64,000 nt of DNA. Origin: Streptomyces sp. NBC_00775 (lineage in GTDB: Bacteria > Actinomycetota > Actinomycetes > Streptomycetales > Streptomycetaceae). The notes under the pieces are model-generated. The model was given only the letters and a program-made list of their open reading frames with translations. It was not told where the DNA came from and did not search any database. Each line of letters opens with the position of its first letter. Position 1 is the stretch's first letter. Of this stretch, positions 28,289 through 36,784 are shown piece after piece. The DNA lies in NCBI RefSeq assembly GCF_036347135.1, contig NZ_CP108938.1:2976001-3040000 (forward strand). Reading direction: 5' to 3'. The translations under genes and the position numbers were made by a program.

Positions 28289-29209
28289 TCACCGCTGCTC
28301 CCCTACGAGGGACGTGGAGAAGCCGTCGCCGTCGCTCGAACCGCCGTTCCCACTGTCGTCCGGGACCACGATGAGGAAGACGAGCATCCCGACCCCCAGG
28401 GCGATACCGACCGCTCCGCAGATGATCCCGGCCAGCGCCTGCCCCGGGTTCGTCGCCTCGCCCCGGCGTGCCTTGCGGCGGCCGATCACGCCGAAGATCA
28501 CACCGAGGATGCCCAGCACGATCGCGAGCGGCCACAAACAGAACACGACCGCCGCGAGGATGCCGAGCACGAGGCCGGCGGTGCCCATGCCATTGCTCGC
28601 CGCGGGCGGCAGCACGGGCCAGCCGTAGCCGGGGACGCCTTGGTAGGCCGCCTGCGCCGGGGCGGTGGCGTACTGCGGGTAGCCGTAGCCGTACGGGAGC
28701 GCTCCGGGGCCATCGGGGGCGATGGGCGGCGGGGGGACGGGTTCGCCGGGGGCGGGCTGGGGGTAGGGGGCGCGGGCCTCGGGCGGCGCGAAGGGGTTGC
28801 CCCAGGGCTGCGGCTGCGGCTGCGGGGCGGGGGCGCCGGGCGAGGGCGGTGCGAAGGGGGCGTCGGACGAGGGGGGTGCGAAGGGGTTGTCCCAGGGCTG
28901 AGGGCCGGGGGTGCCCGCGCCGGGGACGGCGGTGGCCGTGGGCCGGTCGTGCGCGTAGGGAGGCGTGGGCGCGGTGCCCCAGCCGGAGGGAGCCGTTTCC
29001 GCGGGGGGAGCCCAGGGGTTCGGCGCGGGGCTCCGGTCGGTGGCGGGCTTGTCCAGGGGGACCTTGGACACCGCGTCCCCCGAGTCGACGCCCGGCGCAG
29101 CGCTCCCCGTGGGCACCGCGTCCGTCGGCGCAGCCGGAATCCCCTGGTCCGGCGGAGCCCACGCGGCGTCGTCGCGTGGCGCTTCCGGCGTGCGGGCGTC
29201 GTCGGACAT
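28289..29209 (-). CDS. Proline-rich DUF4190 membrane protein
   Basis: The protein is 306 residues from ATG 29209 (317 from ATG 29242, which lacks a ribosome-binding site; GAGGGG precedes 29209). About 200 N-terminal residues are disordered and rich in proline, alanine and glycine, with repeats of W(D/G)NPFAPP. The C-terminal quarter has a DUF4190 pattern: two membrane segments (GTAGLVLGILAAVVFCLWPLAIVLGILGVIFGVIG and ALAGIICGAVGIALGVGMLVFLIVVP) around RRKARRGEATNPGQ. Such proteins are common in Streptomyces and of unknown function. It points away from the adenosine deaminase gene. Confidence 0.85.
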   Translation of the reverse strand: MSDDARTPEAPRDDAAWAPPDQGIPAAPTDAVPTGSAAPGVDSGDAVSKVPLDKPATDRSPAPNPWAPPAETAPSGWGTAPTPPYAHDRPTATAVPGAGTPGPQPWDNPFAPPSSDAPFAPPSPGAPAPQPQPQPWGNPFAPPEARAPYPQPAPGEPVPPPPIAPDGPGALPYGYGYPQYATAPAQAAYQGVPGYGWPVLPPAASNGMGTAGLVLGILAAVVFCLWPLAIVLGILGVIFGVIGRRKARRGEATNPGQALAGIICGAVGIALGVGMLVFLIVVPDDSGNGGSSDGDGFSTSLVGEQR

Positions 29210-29415
29210 GCGCGGGGTCCCCTCTGTCGTACGTTCCGTCATGCTACGGCCCTAGGTGCGTGCCGGAGCGATCTCCGCGGCGTCGAGGGCGGCCGTCGGA
29301 GACGCCCTTCCCGCGCCGCGCGGGCCGCCGCCTACGATGATCCCTGAGTCACCGATCAGCCGATCACCCGCGTCCCGCCGACCACGGTCCCGTGACGCCG
29401 TTCCGGGGAGGAACC

Positions 29416-30477
29416 TTGACCGACCAGCACACCGCCCGCGAAGACGCCCGCGATCTGCACGCCTTCATCGCCGGACTGCCCAAGGCCGAACTGCACGTGC
29501 ACCACGTCGGCTCCGCCTCCCCGCGCATCGTGTCCGCCCTGGCCGCCCGGCACCCCGACTCCGCCGTGCCGACCGACCCCGAGGCCCTCGCGGACTACTT
29601 CACGTTCACGGACTTCGCCCACTTCATCCAGGTGTATCTGTCCGTCGTCGACCTCATCCGCACGCCGGAGGACGTACGGCTGCTGACGTACGAGGTCGCG
29701 CGGGACATGGCCCGGCAGCAGGTCCGTTACGCCGAGCTGACCATCACCCCGTGGTCCTCCACCCGTCGCGGCATCGACGAGCGCGCCTTCATGGACGCGA
29801 TCGAGGACGCCCGCAAGGCGGCCGAGGCCGAGCTCGGTGTCGTACTGCGGTGGTGCTTCGACATTCCCGGCGAGGCCGGGCTCGAAGCCGCCGAGGAGAC
29901 CGTGCGGCTCGCGACCGAGGACCGGCTGCGGCCGGAGGGGCTGGTCTCCTTCGGGCTGGGCGGGCCCGAGATCGGCGTACCGCGGCCGCAGTTCAAGCCG
30001 TACTTCGACCGCGCGATCGCGGCCGGACTGCGGTCGGTGCCGCACGCCGGTGAGACGACCGGTCCGGAGACGGTCTGGGACGCGCTGAACGACCTGCGCG
30101 CGGAGCGCATCGGGCACGGCACGAGCTCCGCGCAGGACCCGAAGCTGCTCGCCCACCTCGCCGAGCACCGGATCGCCCTTGAGGTCTGCCCGACCTCCAA
30201 CATCGCCACCCGCGCGGTCCGCACCCTCGACGAGCACCCCATCAAGGAGTTCGTGCGGGCCGGGGTGCCCGTCACCATCAACTCCGACGACCCGCCGATG
30301 TTCGGCACCGACCTCAACAACGAGTACGCGGTCGCCGCCCGGCTCCTCGACCTCGACGAGCAGGGCCTCGCCGCGCTCGCCAAGAACGCGGTCGAGGCGT
30401 CGTTCCTCGACGAGGCCGGCAAGGCGAAGCTCGCCGGAGAGATCGACACGTACGCCTCGACCTGGCTCGCGCCCTGA
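29416..30477 (+). CDS. add: Adenosine deaminase
   Basis: The 353-residue cytoplasmic enzyme deaminates adenosine to inosine. The TTG at 29416 is preferred because GGGGAGGA lies just before it; the GTG at 29392 would put that site inside the gene. Metal ligands His27 and His29 lie in KAELHVHHVGSAS, where the usual family motif is HLHLEG or HIDG. Further motifs are HAGE (catalytic Glu), RIGHGTS, CPTSN and INSDDPPMFGT. All main catalytic elements are present, though the HHVGS variant suggests an ADAL/Add2-like subgroup, so a modified or related nucleoside cannot be excluded. A glycerophosphodiesterase gene follows 26 bp after. Confidence 0.88.
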   Translation: MTDQHTAREDARDLHAFIAGLPKAELHVHHVGSASPRIVSALAARHPDSAVPTDPEALADYFTFTDFAHFIQVYLSVVDLIRTPEDVRLLTYEVARDMARQQVRYAELTITPWSSTRRGIDERAFMDAIEDARKAAEAELGVVLRWCFDIPGEAGLEAAEETVRLATEDRLRPEGLVSFGLGGPEIGVPRPQFKPYFDRAIAAGLRSVPHAGETTGPETVWDALNDLRAERIGHGTSSAQDPKLLAHLAEHRIALEVCPTSNIATRAVRTLDEHPIKEFVRAGVPVTINSDDPPMFGTDLNNEYAVAARLLDLDEQGLAALAKNAVEASFLDEAGKAKLAGEIDTYASTWLAP

Positions 30478-30503
30478 CACGTCGCACCACCACAATGGGC
30501 GGC

Positions 30504-31187
30504 ATGCGCATCGTGACCGCCGTCGCCCATCGCGGCGCCCCCTATCGTGTCCGCGAGAACACGATCGACTCGCTGCGTTCCGCGCTCCAACTGGGCGCGG
30601 ACGCGGTCGAGATCGACGTACGACTGACCCGTGACGGCGTGCCCGTGCTGCTGCACGACGAGACGCTGAAGCGGCTCTGGGAGCGGGACCGGCCGCTGCG
30701 CTCGCTCTCCTCGGACGAGGTGCGCGGGCTCACGGCCGGCGGGGTACCCACGCTGGTCGAGGCCCTCAAGGAGACCGAGGACAGCCGGATCATGGTCGAC
30801 CTGCCGGGCGAACCCGACGGCAGGGCCGTACGCCGGATCGTCGACGTCATCCGCGAGTGCGGGGCGGAAGAGCGCGTGTACTACTGCGCGGGCGCCCCGG
30901 CCATGCTGGCGGTGCGAGCCGCCGACCCCGCCGCGGAGATCGCGCTGACCTGGACGAGCGTCGCGCCACCGCGGCCGGCGCTGCTCGAAGCCGTGCGGCC
31001 GCGGTGGCTCAACTACCGCTTCGGGCTGGTCGACCGCGAGCTCGCCGCCCGCGTCCACCGCGATGGCTACCTGCTGTCCGTGTGGACCCCGGACACCCGC
31101 CGCTCCATGCGGCGCCTCCTGGACATGGGCGTCGACTCGATCACCACGAATCGCATCGACGCGCTGTGCGCCCTGCGCAAGGGCTGA
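30504..31187 (+). CDS. Glycerophosphodiester phosphodiesterase
   Basis: The 227-residue GDPD-type TIM-barrel enzyme hydrolyses glycerophosphodiesters to sn-glycerol 3-phosphate and an alcohol. The N-terminal motif AHRGAPYRVRENTIDSLRSAL supplies the catalytic His and Arg. The metal-binding EIDVRLTRDGVPVLLHDETL follows (about 39-58 from this start), with the second catalytic His in LLHDE. The C-terminus has VWTPDTRRSMRRLLDMGVDSITTNRIDAL, typical of the family. No signal peptide is seen, so it is cytoplasmic. ATG 30504 is used; ATG 30495 is possible. It probably shares a transcript with add. Confidence 0.88.
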   Translation: MRIVTAVAHRGAPYRVRENTIDSLRSALQLGADAVEIDVRLTRDGVPVLLHDETLKRLWERDRPLRSLSSDEVRGLTAGGVPTLVEALKETEDSRIMVDLPGEPDGRAVRRIVDVIRECGAEERVYYCAGAPAMLAVRAADPAAEIALTWTSVAPPRPALLEAVRPRWLNYRFGLVDRELAARVHRDGYLLSVWTPDTRRSMRRLLDMGVDSITTNRIDALCALRKG

Positions 31188-31221
31188 CTCGGGCGACGGT
31201 ACGGCGTTCTCGCGTCACCTG

Positions 31222-31249
31222 GACGGCAGGACCCTGACGGCAGGACCCT
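31222..31249. repeat. Two tandem copies of a 14-bp unit
   Basis: GACGGCAGGACCCT occurs twice head to tail in the 110-bp gap between the phosphodiesterase and the convergent oxidoreductase. No hairpin of terminator quality is evident. Confidence 0.75.
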
Positions 31250-31297
31250 GTGCCGGCCCGAGCAGCGCTCCGAGGAGTGGCCCAGCGACTGCGGGCA

Positions 31298-31939
31298 TCA
31301 GCGCTCGCCCGCGAACTCCCTCGGCGGGGCGATCGCCTGGGCATCCGCCCCCTCCCCCACCCACAGGCCGATCAGCAGCGCCGCCGTCGCCTCCAGCAGT
31401 CCCGCCCGGGCCAGCTCCCCCGCGTTGAGGGGCTCGCAGCCCAGGTCGCGCACGAGTCGCCGTACGACGTCGAGCGCGTCCTCGTCGTCGCCGCACAGCG
31501 GGACCGCGAGCGGGCGGCCGTCGAAGACCGGTGGGGTCAGCCGCCAGACGTCCTCGTGGCAGAGGTTGAAGGCCTTGACCACCTGCGCGTCGGGGGCGGC
31601 GGCCGCGAGCCGTTCGGCCGCGGACCTGCCTCCCGCCGTCTCCAGGACGAATCCCGGGCCCACCGGATTGACGCAGTCGATCAGCACCCGGTCGTGCAGG
31701 GCGCCCCGGAGCCTCGCGACGACCTCGGCAACGGCCGCGTACGGCAGCGCGAGCAGCACCGCGTCCACGCCGAACTCGGCCGCCGCCCGCAGATCGCCAC
31801 CGCGTCCGCCGAACCGCCCGGCGAGCCGGGCCGCGCGTTCCACGTCCCGCCCGCCCACGCGGACTTCGTGACCCGCGCGCGCCCACCGTGTGCCGAGCGC
31901 GTCCGCCATGCTCCCCGTACCGAGAATCCCGATCCTCAT
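31298..31939 (-). CDS. NADPH-dependent F420 reductase-like oxidoreductase
   Basis: The 213-residue protein has an N-terminal Rossmann fold, MRIGILGTGSMADALGTRWARAGHEVRVGGRD, where GxGxxA and the GGRD end fit NADP binding as in F420-dependent NADP reductase and related imine-type proteins. It continues with AVLLALPYAAVAEVV, LIDCVNPVGPGF and KAFNLCHEDVW. It is divergent from an HxlR regulator across 69 bp, a pairing often seen for redox-responsive control. The longer in-frame extension upstream of ATG 31939 is antisense to the HxlR gene. The substrate is unknown. Confidence 0.86.
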   Translation of the reverse strand: MRIGILGTGSMADALGTRWARAGHEVRVGGRDVERAARLAGRFGGRGGDLRAAAEFGVDAVLLALPYAAVAEVVARLRGALHDRVLIDCVNPVGPGFVLETAGGRSAAERLAAAAPDAQVVKAFNLCHEDVWRLTPPVFDGRPLAVPLCGDDEDALDVVRRLVRDLGCEPLNAGELARAGLLEATAALLIGLWVGEGADAQAIAPPREFAGER

Positions 31940-32008
31940 CAGCCTCGTATCCCTTCTGTCGCCGGATCCAGGACGACAGTAGGAATCCGCTCGGGCACCA
32001 TTCGGTAC

Positions 32009-32365
32009 GTGACGACCGAAGACTTCCTCGCGGACTGCCGGGCCCGGCTCGCCTTCGATCTGCTGGCCAACACCTGGAACTCCGTTGTGCTGTGGGCCTT
32101 GCGGCACGGCCCGGTGCGCCACGGTGAGCTGCGCGAGCTCATCGGCGGCATCAGCCAGAAGGTGCTGACCGAGACGCTGCGGCGGCTGGAGTTCAACGGG
32201 CTCGTTCTGCGGCGGGCGTACGGCGGTTCGCCGCCTCGGGTCGAGTACGAACTCACCGGGCTCGGGCGGTCGTTGCTCGACCCCATCGGCGCCTTCGGTG
32301 CCTGGGCCTTCGAGCACGGCGACGAGGTCATGGCCGCGCAGGAGCGCTACACGCGGGAGCGTTGA
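32009..32365 (+). CDS. HxlR family transcriptional regulator
   Basis: The 118-residue MarR/HxlR-type winged-helix regulator starts at GTG 32009 (MTTEDFLADCRARLAFDLL). It has the HxlR pattern WNSVVLWALRHGPVRHGELRELIGGISQKVLTETLRRLEFNGLVLRRAYGGSPPRVEYELTGLGRSLLDP. The usual N-terminal cysteine of thiol-sensing HxlR proteins is present as Cys in DCRARL near residue 9. Divergent placement 69 bp from the F420/NADP oxidoreductase suggests it controls that gene. Its end overlaps the convergent sigma-factor gene by 19 bp. Confidence 0.88.
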   Translation: MTTEDFLADCRARLAFDLLANTWNSVVLWALRHGPVRHGELRELIGGISQKVLTETLRRLEFNGLVLRRAYGGSPPRVEYELTGLGRSLLDPIGAFGAWAFEHGDEVMAAQERYTRER

Positions 32366-34014
32366 GCGACCGTCGCCGGGTCGGTGGGCGTGGCGCGCGT
32401 CAGGTACTGCGGTACCGGGGCCGTGTCCTTGCCGTTGTCGCGGACCAGGCCGTAGCGGATGGCGCCCTGGGCCGGGCCGGTCGCGACGTCCTTGTCCGCC
32501 TCGTCCCAGCTCGACGGAAAGACGATCAGGCCGTAGTCGGCGCCCCGTTCGTTCACGGTGAGGGTGACGGTGCCGTCGAGGTAGAAGTACTCGTTCTGCC
32601 ACATCTGCTGGGTGCCGGACGGCAGTACGGCGTATCCGATGTCCGGCCCGCCCATGCCGGTGGCGTAGCCGTCGGGGCTCCCCGCGAGGGCGTCGTCCAT
32701 GCGGCGGCCACCACCCGACGCCACGTGGAAGAGCTTCCCCTCAAGGCGGGTCCAGGCCGGCATGACCAGCGCCCCGGGCCGGGACTTCGGCGAGATCTGC
32801 CAGCGCACCAGGACGTATCCCTTGCCGCTGAGGGTCACACCGTCTCCGCGGTGCTGCATCACGGCCTTCGCGCCGCCGGTGCTGGTGATCCCGGACTCGG
32901 TCCGGTGCGGCAGGGCACCGGGCCGCGCGTCCGGATCCGGAGCCCGGTCGACGGCATCGACGACCGTGCCGTACACGTCGGTCCTCGTCGGCGACGGTGA
33001 GGGCGAGGGCGAGGCGGACGGTGAGGCTGCCGGGGTGCGCGAAGGGGGACGGGCCGTACTCGCCGCCGTGGGCGCGACGGCTGCCCGCGCGGGCGGCTTG
33101 TCCGGGGTCCGCGTCACGACGTAGGCGCCGCCGGCCACGATCGTCGCGCCGGCCGTCATCGCCACGGCGGGCTTGGTGAGGGCGCTGATCACCTTGGCGG
33201 ACCATCCGACGCCGGTCGCGGCCGCCGCCGTCTTGCCCCCCAGGGCCAGCGAGAGCGTGAAGCCGACCGGCACCGGGACGAGCGCGATCCCGACGAGGAG
33301 CCGTTCGGCGGGTACGACCGCCTCGCGCGCCCCTGAGCAGGAGGCGCAGCCCCTGATGTGGCGGGCCAGGCGTTTGCGCCACACCGAGTCGGGGCGCCCG
33401 GACCAGCGGGCGGTCACCTCGGGCAGGTCCGGGCAGGACGAGTCGAGCGCCCGGACGATGCCGCGCGCGGTCTCCAGGCGTTCCTTCATGCGCTGGACGC
33501 GGACGGCGGTGTGCTGCCGGCTGATGCCGACGGCCGCCGCCAGTTCGCGCCGGGTGAGCTCGCCGGCGACCTCCAGCCACCACAGCGACAGCAGTTGGCG
33601 GTCCTCGTCGTCGAGCCAGCGCACCGCCTCCGCGACCTCGCGCCGCTGCCCCTCCAACTGGAGCCGCAGCACCGTCAGTTCGGCGAAGTCGGCCGCCTGT
33701 TCGCCCGCGCCGTCGTCGAGCGTCTCGGAGGTCCGGCGGCGCGCCCGGTCGCGTATCTGCCGCATCGCGATGGCGACCAGCCAGGACCGGAAACTGTCCG
33801 GATCGCGCAGCGAGCCGAGGTTGTCGACGGCGCGCAGCATGGTCTCCTGCACGACGTCGTCGACGTCCGCGTGGCCGTTCAGGGCGCGGCCGACGATGTT
33901 GTAGACGAGGGGCAGCCAGCCCGCGACCAGTTCGTCGAGCGCGCGCCGGTCGCCGGCCTGTGCGGCCGCGATGGTGGAGCGCCACTCCCGCCCGTCCACG
34001 TACGTCCTCTCCAT
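32347..34014 (-). CDS. ECF sigma factor fused to zinc-finger/membrane/extracytoplasmic C-terminal region
   Basis: The 555-residue protein starts at ATG 34014 (MERTYVDGREW); ATG 34050 is possible but its GGAG sits against the start codon. Region 2 of an ECF sigma factor spans about 15-90 (LPLVYNIVGRALNGHADVDDVVQETMLRAVDNL), and region 4 about 125-180 (ELTRRELAAAVGISRQHTAVRVQRMKERL). Then comes an anti-sigma-like zinc motif, HIRGCASC (H-x3-C-x2-C), a hydrophobic segment near 270-300, a long Ser/Pro/Thr linker (SASPSPSPSPTR), and about 190 residues of a beta-rich outer domain (GYVLVRWQISPKSRPGALVMPAWTRLEGKLFHVASGG). A one-protein sigma/anti-sigma sensor is suggested; the signal and targets are unknown. 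Confidence 0.86.
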   Translation of the reverse strand: MERTYVDGREWRSTIAAAQAGDRRALDELVAGWLPLVYNIVGRALNGHADVDDVVQETMLRAVDNLGSLRDPDSFRSWLVAIAMRQIRDRARRRTSETLDDGAGEQAADFAELTVLRLQLEGQRREVAEAVRWLDDEDRQLLSLWWLEVAGELTRRELAAAVGISRQHTAVRVQRMKERLETARGIVRALDSSCPDLPEVTARWSGRPDSVWRKRLARHIRGCASCSGAREAVVPAERLLVGIALVPVPVGFTLSLALGGKTAAAATGVGWSAKVISALTKPAVAMTAGATIVAGGAYVVTRTPDKPPARAAVAPTAASTARPPSRTPAASPSASPSPSPSPTRTDVYGTVVDAVDRAPDPDARPGALPHRTESGITSTGGAKAVMQHRGDGVTLSGKGYVLVRWQISPKSRPGALVMPAWTRLEGKLFHVASGGGRRMDDALAGSPDGYATGMGGPDIGYAVLPSGTQQMWQNEYFYLDGTVTLTVNERGADYGLIVFPSSWDEADKDVATGPAQGAIRYGLVRDNGKDTAPVPQYLTRATPTDPATVAQRSRV

Positions 34015-34293
34015 GGTCGCTTCGCCCTCGGAACGTACCTTCTCCGCCATCTCCGTGGCGCACGGGGCCGTATCGCAGGACGGTTCACCTTCGGAGACGG
34101 CGGGGGCCCCTCGGCGATAACAGTTTTTCGCGGCCCCCTAGGGGCGACCCTTGCGCCGATGCCGGGGACGGCGCCCTCCCCAGTGACGATCCCGGCGATC
34201 TCGTACGGCCGGAGGATGAACATCGACTTCGACCGGCACACCGGTCTTTCGATTCATTCGATTCAAGCGATCAACTGATCCCAGGAGTGCTCA

Positions 34294-35457
34294 ATGGCCG
34301 TACGCCGCCCCGCAGTTGCCCTCGTCGCCACCCTCGCCCTCGGTCTCGCCGCCGGGCCGGTGCTGAGCGCACCGGCGTTCGCCTCGCCGTCCGCCCAGAA
34401 GGCCGCGGTGGCCGCGCGGACGACCGGACCCGACGCCGAGGCCCTGCGCGCCGCGCTCGCCGGGCTCCCGGACGCGGACGCGACCGCCGCGCTGGTACGG
34501 GTCGGGGGCACTGACGGCAGCTGGCGCGGCAGCGCGGGCGTGCACGATCTGATGAGCGGCGCGAAGGCCGACCCGAACGCCCGTTTCCGTGCCGGTTCCA
34601 CCACCAAGGTGGTCACCGCGGCGGTCGTGCTCCAGCTCGCGGCGGAGGGCAAGGTCGGTCTGAGCACGCCCGTGCAGCACTACCTGCCCGGACTGCTGTC
34701 GACCGCCTTCAAGCCCATCACCGTACGGCAGTTGCTGAACCACACCAGCGGGATCCAGGCGGGCGACGGCTTCGGCGACGCCTTCGAGGACGCGTACGCC
34801 CACCGCTTCGACACTCTCACGCCGAAGGAGGTCGTCGCCTCGGCGGTGGCGAAGGGCCCGGAGTTCTGCCCGGGCAAGCAGCAGGACTACCTGAACATCA
34901 ACTACACGATCCTCGGCATGCTGATCGAGAAGGTGACCGGGCACTCGTACGCGCAGGAGGCGGAGCACCGGATCTTCCGGCCCGCCGGGATGCGCGACTC
35001 GTACTTCCCCGGTACCGACCCGCGCATCCACGGACCGCACAACCACGGCTACCAGGCGGTGAAGCAGGCCGACGGGACGACGAAGTTCGTCGACGTCACC
35101 GACTGGAACCAGGCGGACCGCTGGGCGGCGGGCGACATGATCTCCACGACGGCGGACTTGGAACGGCTGATCACCCATCTCTTCCGGGGCGATCTGGTTC
35201 CCGGACCGCAGCTGGAGGAGATGTTCACCGTGCCCTCGGGCATCGACGGCGCCGACATGAGCGCCGGGCTCCAGCGCTTCGAGTACGGAGGGAAGGTCTA
35301 CTGGCTCAAGTCCGGTGCCCGGTACGGCTACAGCTCGGTCGTCGCGGCCACCCGTGACCTGTCCCGCACCCTCGTCTACTCGATCAACACCACCGACGCG
35401 AAGGGCGAGTCGATGAACCCGGTCGCCCAGCGGATCGCGATGGCGGCGCTCAAGTAG
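34294..35457 (+). CDS. Secreted serine hydrolase, class C beta-lactamase / DD-peptidase fold
   Basis: The 387-residue protein has a signal peptide ending near SAPAFASPS (about 31). The serine-lysine motif is GSTTK (Ser102, Lys105) in RFRAGSTTKVVTAAVVLQLAAEGK. The second motif, DYLNINYTILGMLIEKVTG, has the Tyr-x-Asn pattern. LKSGARYGYSS is the likely third (KTG-like) motif. Family relatives are D-alanyl-D-alanine carboxypeptidases, esterases and class C beta-lactamases; a peptidase acting on cell wall is most usual in Streptomyces. GGAG lies 6 bp before ATG 34294. It overlaps the convergent membrane gene by 8 bp. Confidence 0.9.
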   Translation: MAVRRPAVALVATLALGLAAGPVLSAPAFASPSAQKAAVAARTTGPDAEALRAALAGLPDADATAALVRVGGTDGSWRGSAGVHDLMSGAKADPNARFRAGSTTKVVTAAVVLQLAAEGKVGLSTPVQHYLPGLLSTAFKPITVRQLLNHTSGIQAGDGFGDAFEDAYAHRFDTLTPKEVVASAVAKGPEFCPGKQQDYLNINYTILGMLIEKVTGHSYAQEAEHRIFRPAGMRDSYFPGTDPRIHGPHNHGYQAVKQADGTTKFVDVTDWNQADRWAAGDMISTTADLERLITHLFRGDLVPGPQLEEMFTVPSGIDGADMSAGLQRFEYGGKVYWLKSGARYGYSSVVAATRDLSRTLVYSINTTDAKGESMNPVAQRIAMAALK

Positions 35458-35977
35458 CGGGAACCGGAGCGGCGCCGGGATACGGGGTGAGCGCCTCCAG
35501 ACGCTTGATCCTCTTCCGTACGACGTACAGGGGGATCACCCCGAAGATCCCGAAGGACATGTCGACGACGGTCCACCAGAAGGGAATCCCGCGGATCGGC
35601 CCGCAGACGAGCGCGAGCGGGATGATGCCGGCGCAGGCGATCATGGCGAACTCGACGACCCAGATGTTGCGGACCGGATCGCGGTACGGCCCGTAGAAGG
35701 CGACCGCGATCACGAGATGTGCGAACGCCAGCCAGTCCGTGCCGTACAGCACGAAGGGATAGTCGGCGTCGGCGGCGTCGAGCCCGTGGCGTACGTGCTC
35801 GATCCAGTCCATCAGGGCGGGCAGGTGCTCGGGCACGGACAGGGACCGCAACAGGTCCTCGGTCCAGCGCAGTTCGTGCACCAGGGGGAAGGCCGTGGCG
35901 CCGCTGAGCACCAGGCAGACGACGAACAGGACCAGCCACGCGCGAATGCCCTTCAGCAGGGCGGCTCTCTCGCTCAT
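35450..35977 (-). CDS. Hypothetical membrane protein with four predicted helices
   Basis: The 175-residue protein starts at ATG 35977 (MSERAALLKGIRAWL). Hydrophobic segments are at about 14-34 (LVLFVVCLVLSGATAFPLV), 80-100 (YGTDWLAFAHLVIAVAFYGPY), 108-127 (VVEFAMIACAGIIPLALVC) and 135-155 (WWTVVDMSFGIFGVIPLYVV), with a basic C-terminal tail. I do not recognise a characterised family. A perfect TTGAACATGTTCAA palindrome lies 22 bp upstream of the start, so it is probably repressed by a dedicated regulator not identified here. Confidence 0.8.
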   Translation of the reverse strand: MSERAALLKGIRAWLVLFVVCLVLSGATAFPLVHELRWTEDLLRSLSVPEHLPALMDWIEHVRHGLDAADADYPFVLYGTDWLAFAHLVIAVAFYGPYRDPVRNIWVVEFAMIACAGIIPLALVCGPIRGIPFWWTVVDMSFGIFGVIPLYVVRKRIKRLEALTPYPGAAPVPAT

Positions 35978-35998
35978 GACCGGAGCGTACGCCCAGAC

Positions 35999-36012
35999 TT
36001 GAACATGTTCAA
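35999..36012. promoter_or_regulatory. Perfect 14-bp palindrome TTGAACATGTTCAA upstream of membrane gene
   Basis: The palindrome lies 22 bp before the ATG at 35977, where a repressor would block transcription or translation initiation. Its form is that of a TetR- or MarR-type operator. The nearest regulator, the PadR gene at 36179-36760, has its own distinct palindrome. Confidence 0.6.
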
Positions 36013-36178
36013 AACTGTATCCGGCCAGCCCACCGCACGGGGTTACGGCCTGGTGAGCGGCGAGCGGCTGCCGCTGCATGCGACGGCCGCGGGCAAGGTG
36101 TGCTGGAACACCGCCTGGGCGAACCGCCCCTCGGGCAGGAACGCCAAGAACGACAGGAACGCCAGGGGTCGGTGGAGC

Positions 36179-36760
36179 TCAGCCGCGTGCCGAGGCGCCC
36201 AGGGTCTCGGCACGCTGTGCGAGCCGCTTCAGGGCCGTCTCGCCCCACTTGAGATTCGCCTGCTCCAGGGCCATGCCGCCGAGCAGGGTGAGGTAGGGGC
36301 CGATGCGCTCGACGGTGGAGAGGTACTCCTCCTCGGTGCGTCCGGCGAGCATGCGCTCCTGCGCGCGCCGGTAGCGGGCCAGTTTGGCGGTGGACCGCTC
36401 CACTCGCTCGGCGACCCCGGCCCGGACGGCCTCGACGTCGCCGATGTCGACGCACTGCACCTTGACCATCAGCTCGTCCCGGATCGCCGTCGGCCTGCTG
36501 GGGACTTCGGCGGTGTAGGCACGCATCGCGTCGAGCCCGGCGTCGGTGAGCGAGAACAGCCGTTTGTTGGGCCGGCGCTCCTGCTGCACGACGCGAGCGG
36601 AGACGAGCCCGTCGCTCTCCATGCGCTCCAGCTCCCGGTAGATCTGCTGGGGCGTGGCCATCCAGAAGTTGGCGACGGAGGCCTCGAACCCCTTCGCGAG
36701 GTCGTACCCGGACGCCTCACCCTCCAGAAGCGCGGCCATCACCGCGTTGCGCAGAGCCAT
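36179..36760 (-). CDS. PadR family transcriptional regulator
   Basis: The 193-residue protein has an N-terminal PadR winged helix (about 1-85: MALRNAVMAALLEGEASGYDLAKGFEASVANFWMATPQQIYRELERMESDGLVSARVVQQERRPNKRLFSLTDAG) and a C-terminal helical dimerisation domain (about 95-185, Vir_act_alpha_C type). The phrase PNKRLFSLTDAGLDAM is diagnostic. An interrupted palindrome, CAACCT-N6-AGGTTG, sits 6-23 bp upstream of the start and suggests autorepression. Its regulated target could be the membrane gene downstream on the same strand (35450-35977), but the operator there differs. Confidence 0.92.
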   Translation of the reverse strand: MALRNAVMAALLEGEASGYDLAKGFEASVANFWMATPQQIYRELERMESDGLVSARVVQQERRPNKRLFSLTDAGLDAMRAYTAEVPSRPTAIRDELMVKVQCVDIGDVEAVRAGVAERVERSTAKLARYRRAQERMLAGRTEEEYLSTVERIGPYLTLLGGMALEQANLKWGETALKRLAQRAETLGASARG

Positions 36761-36765
36761 TTTCC

Positions 36766-36783
36766 CAACCTAACACCAGGTTG
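36766..36783. promoter_or_regulatory. PadR-type operator CAACCT-N6-AGGTTG
   Basis: An 18-bp interrupted palindrome starts 6 bp upstream of the PadR start codon and ends 2 bp before the stop of the next gene. Autoregulation by the PadR protein is the simplest reading. Confidence 0.55.
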
Positions 36784-36784
36784 A

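Noticed and set aside
34131..34147. Short CCCCCTAGGGG palindrome in the serine hydrolase promoter region
   Set aside because: It is too short and lacks the diagnostic core of the dispersed repeat at 10891-10955; chance occurrence is likely.
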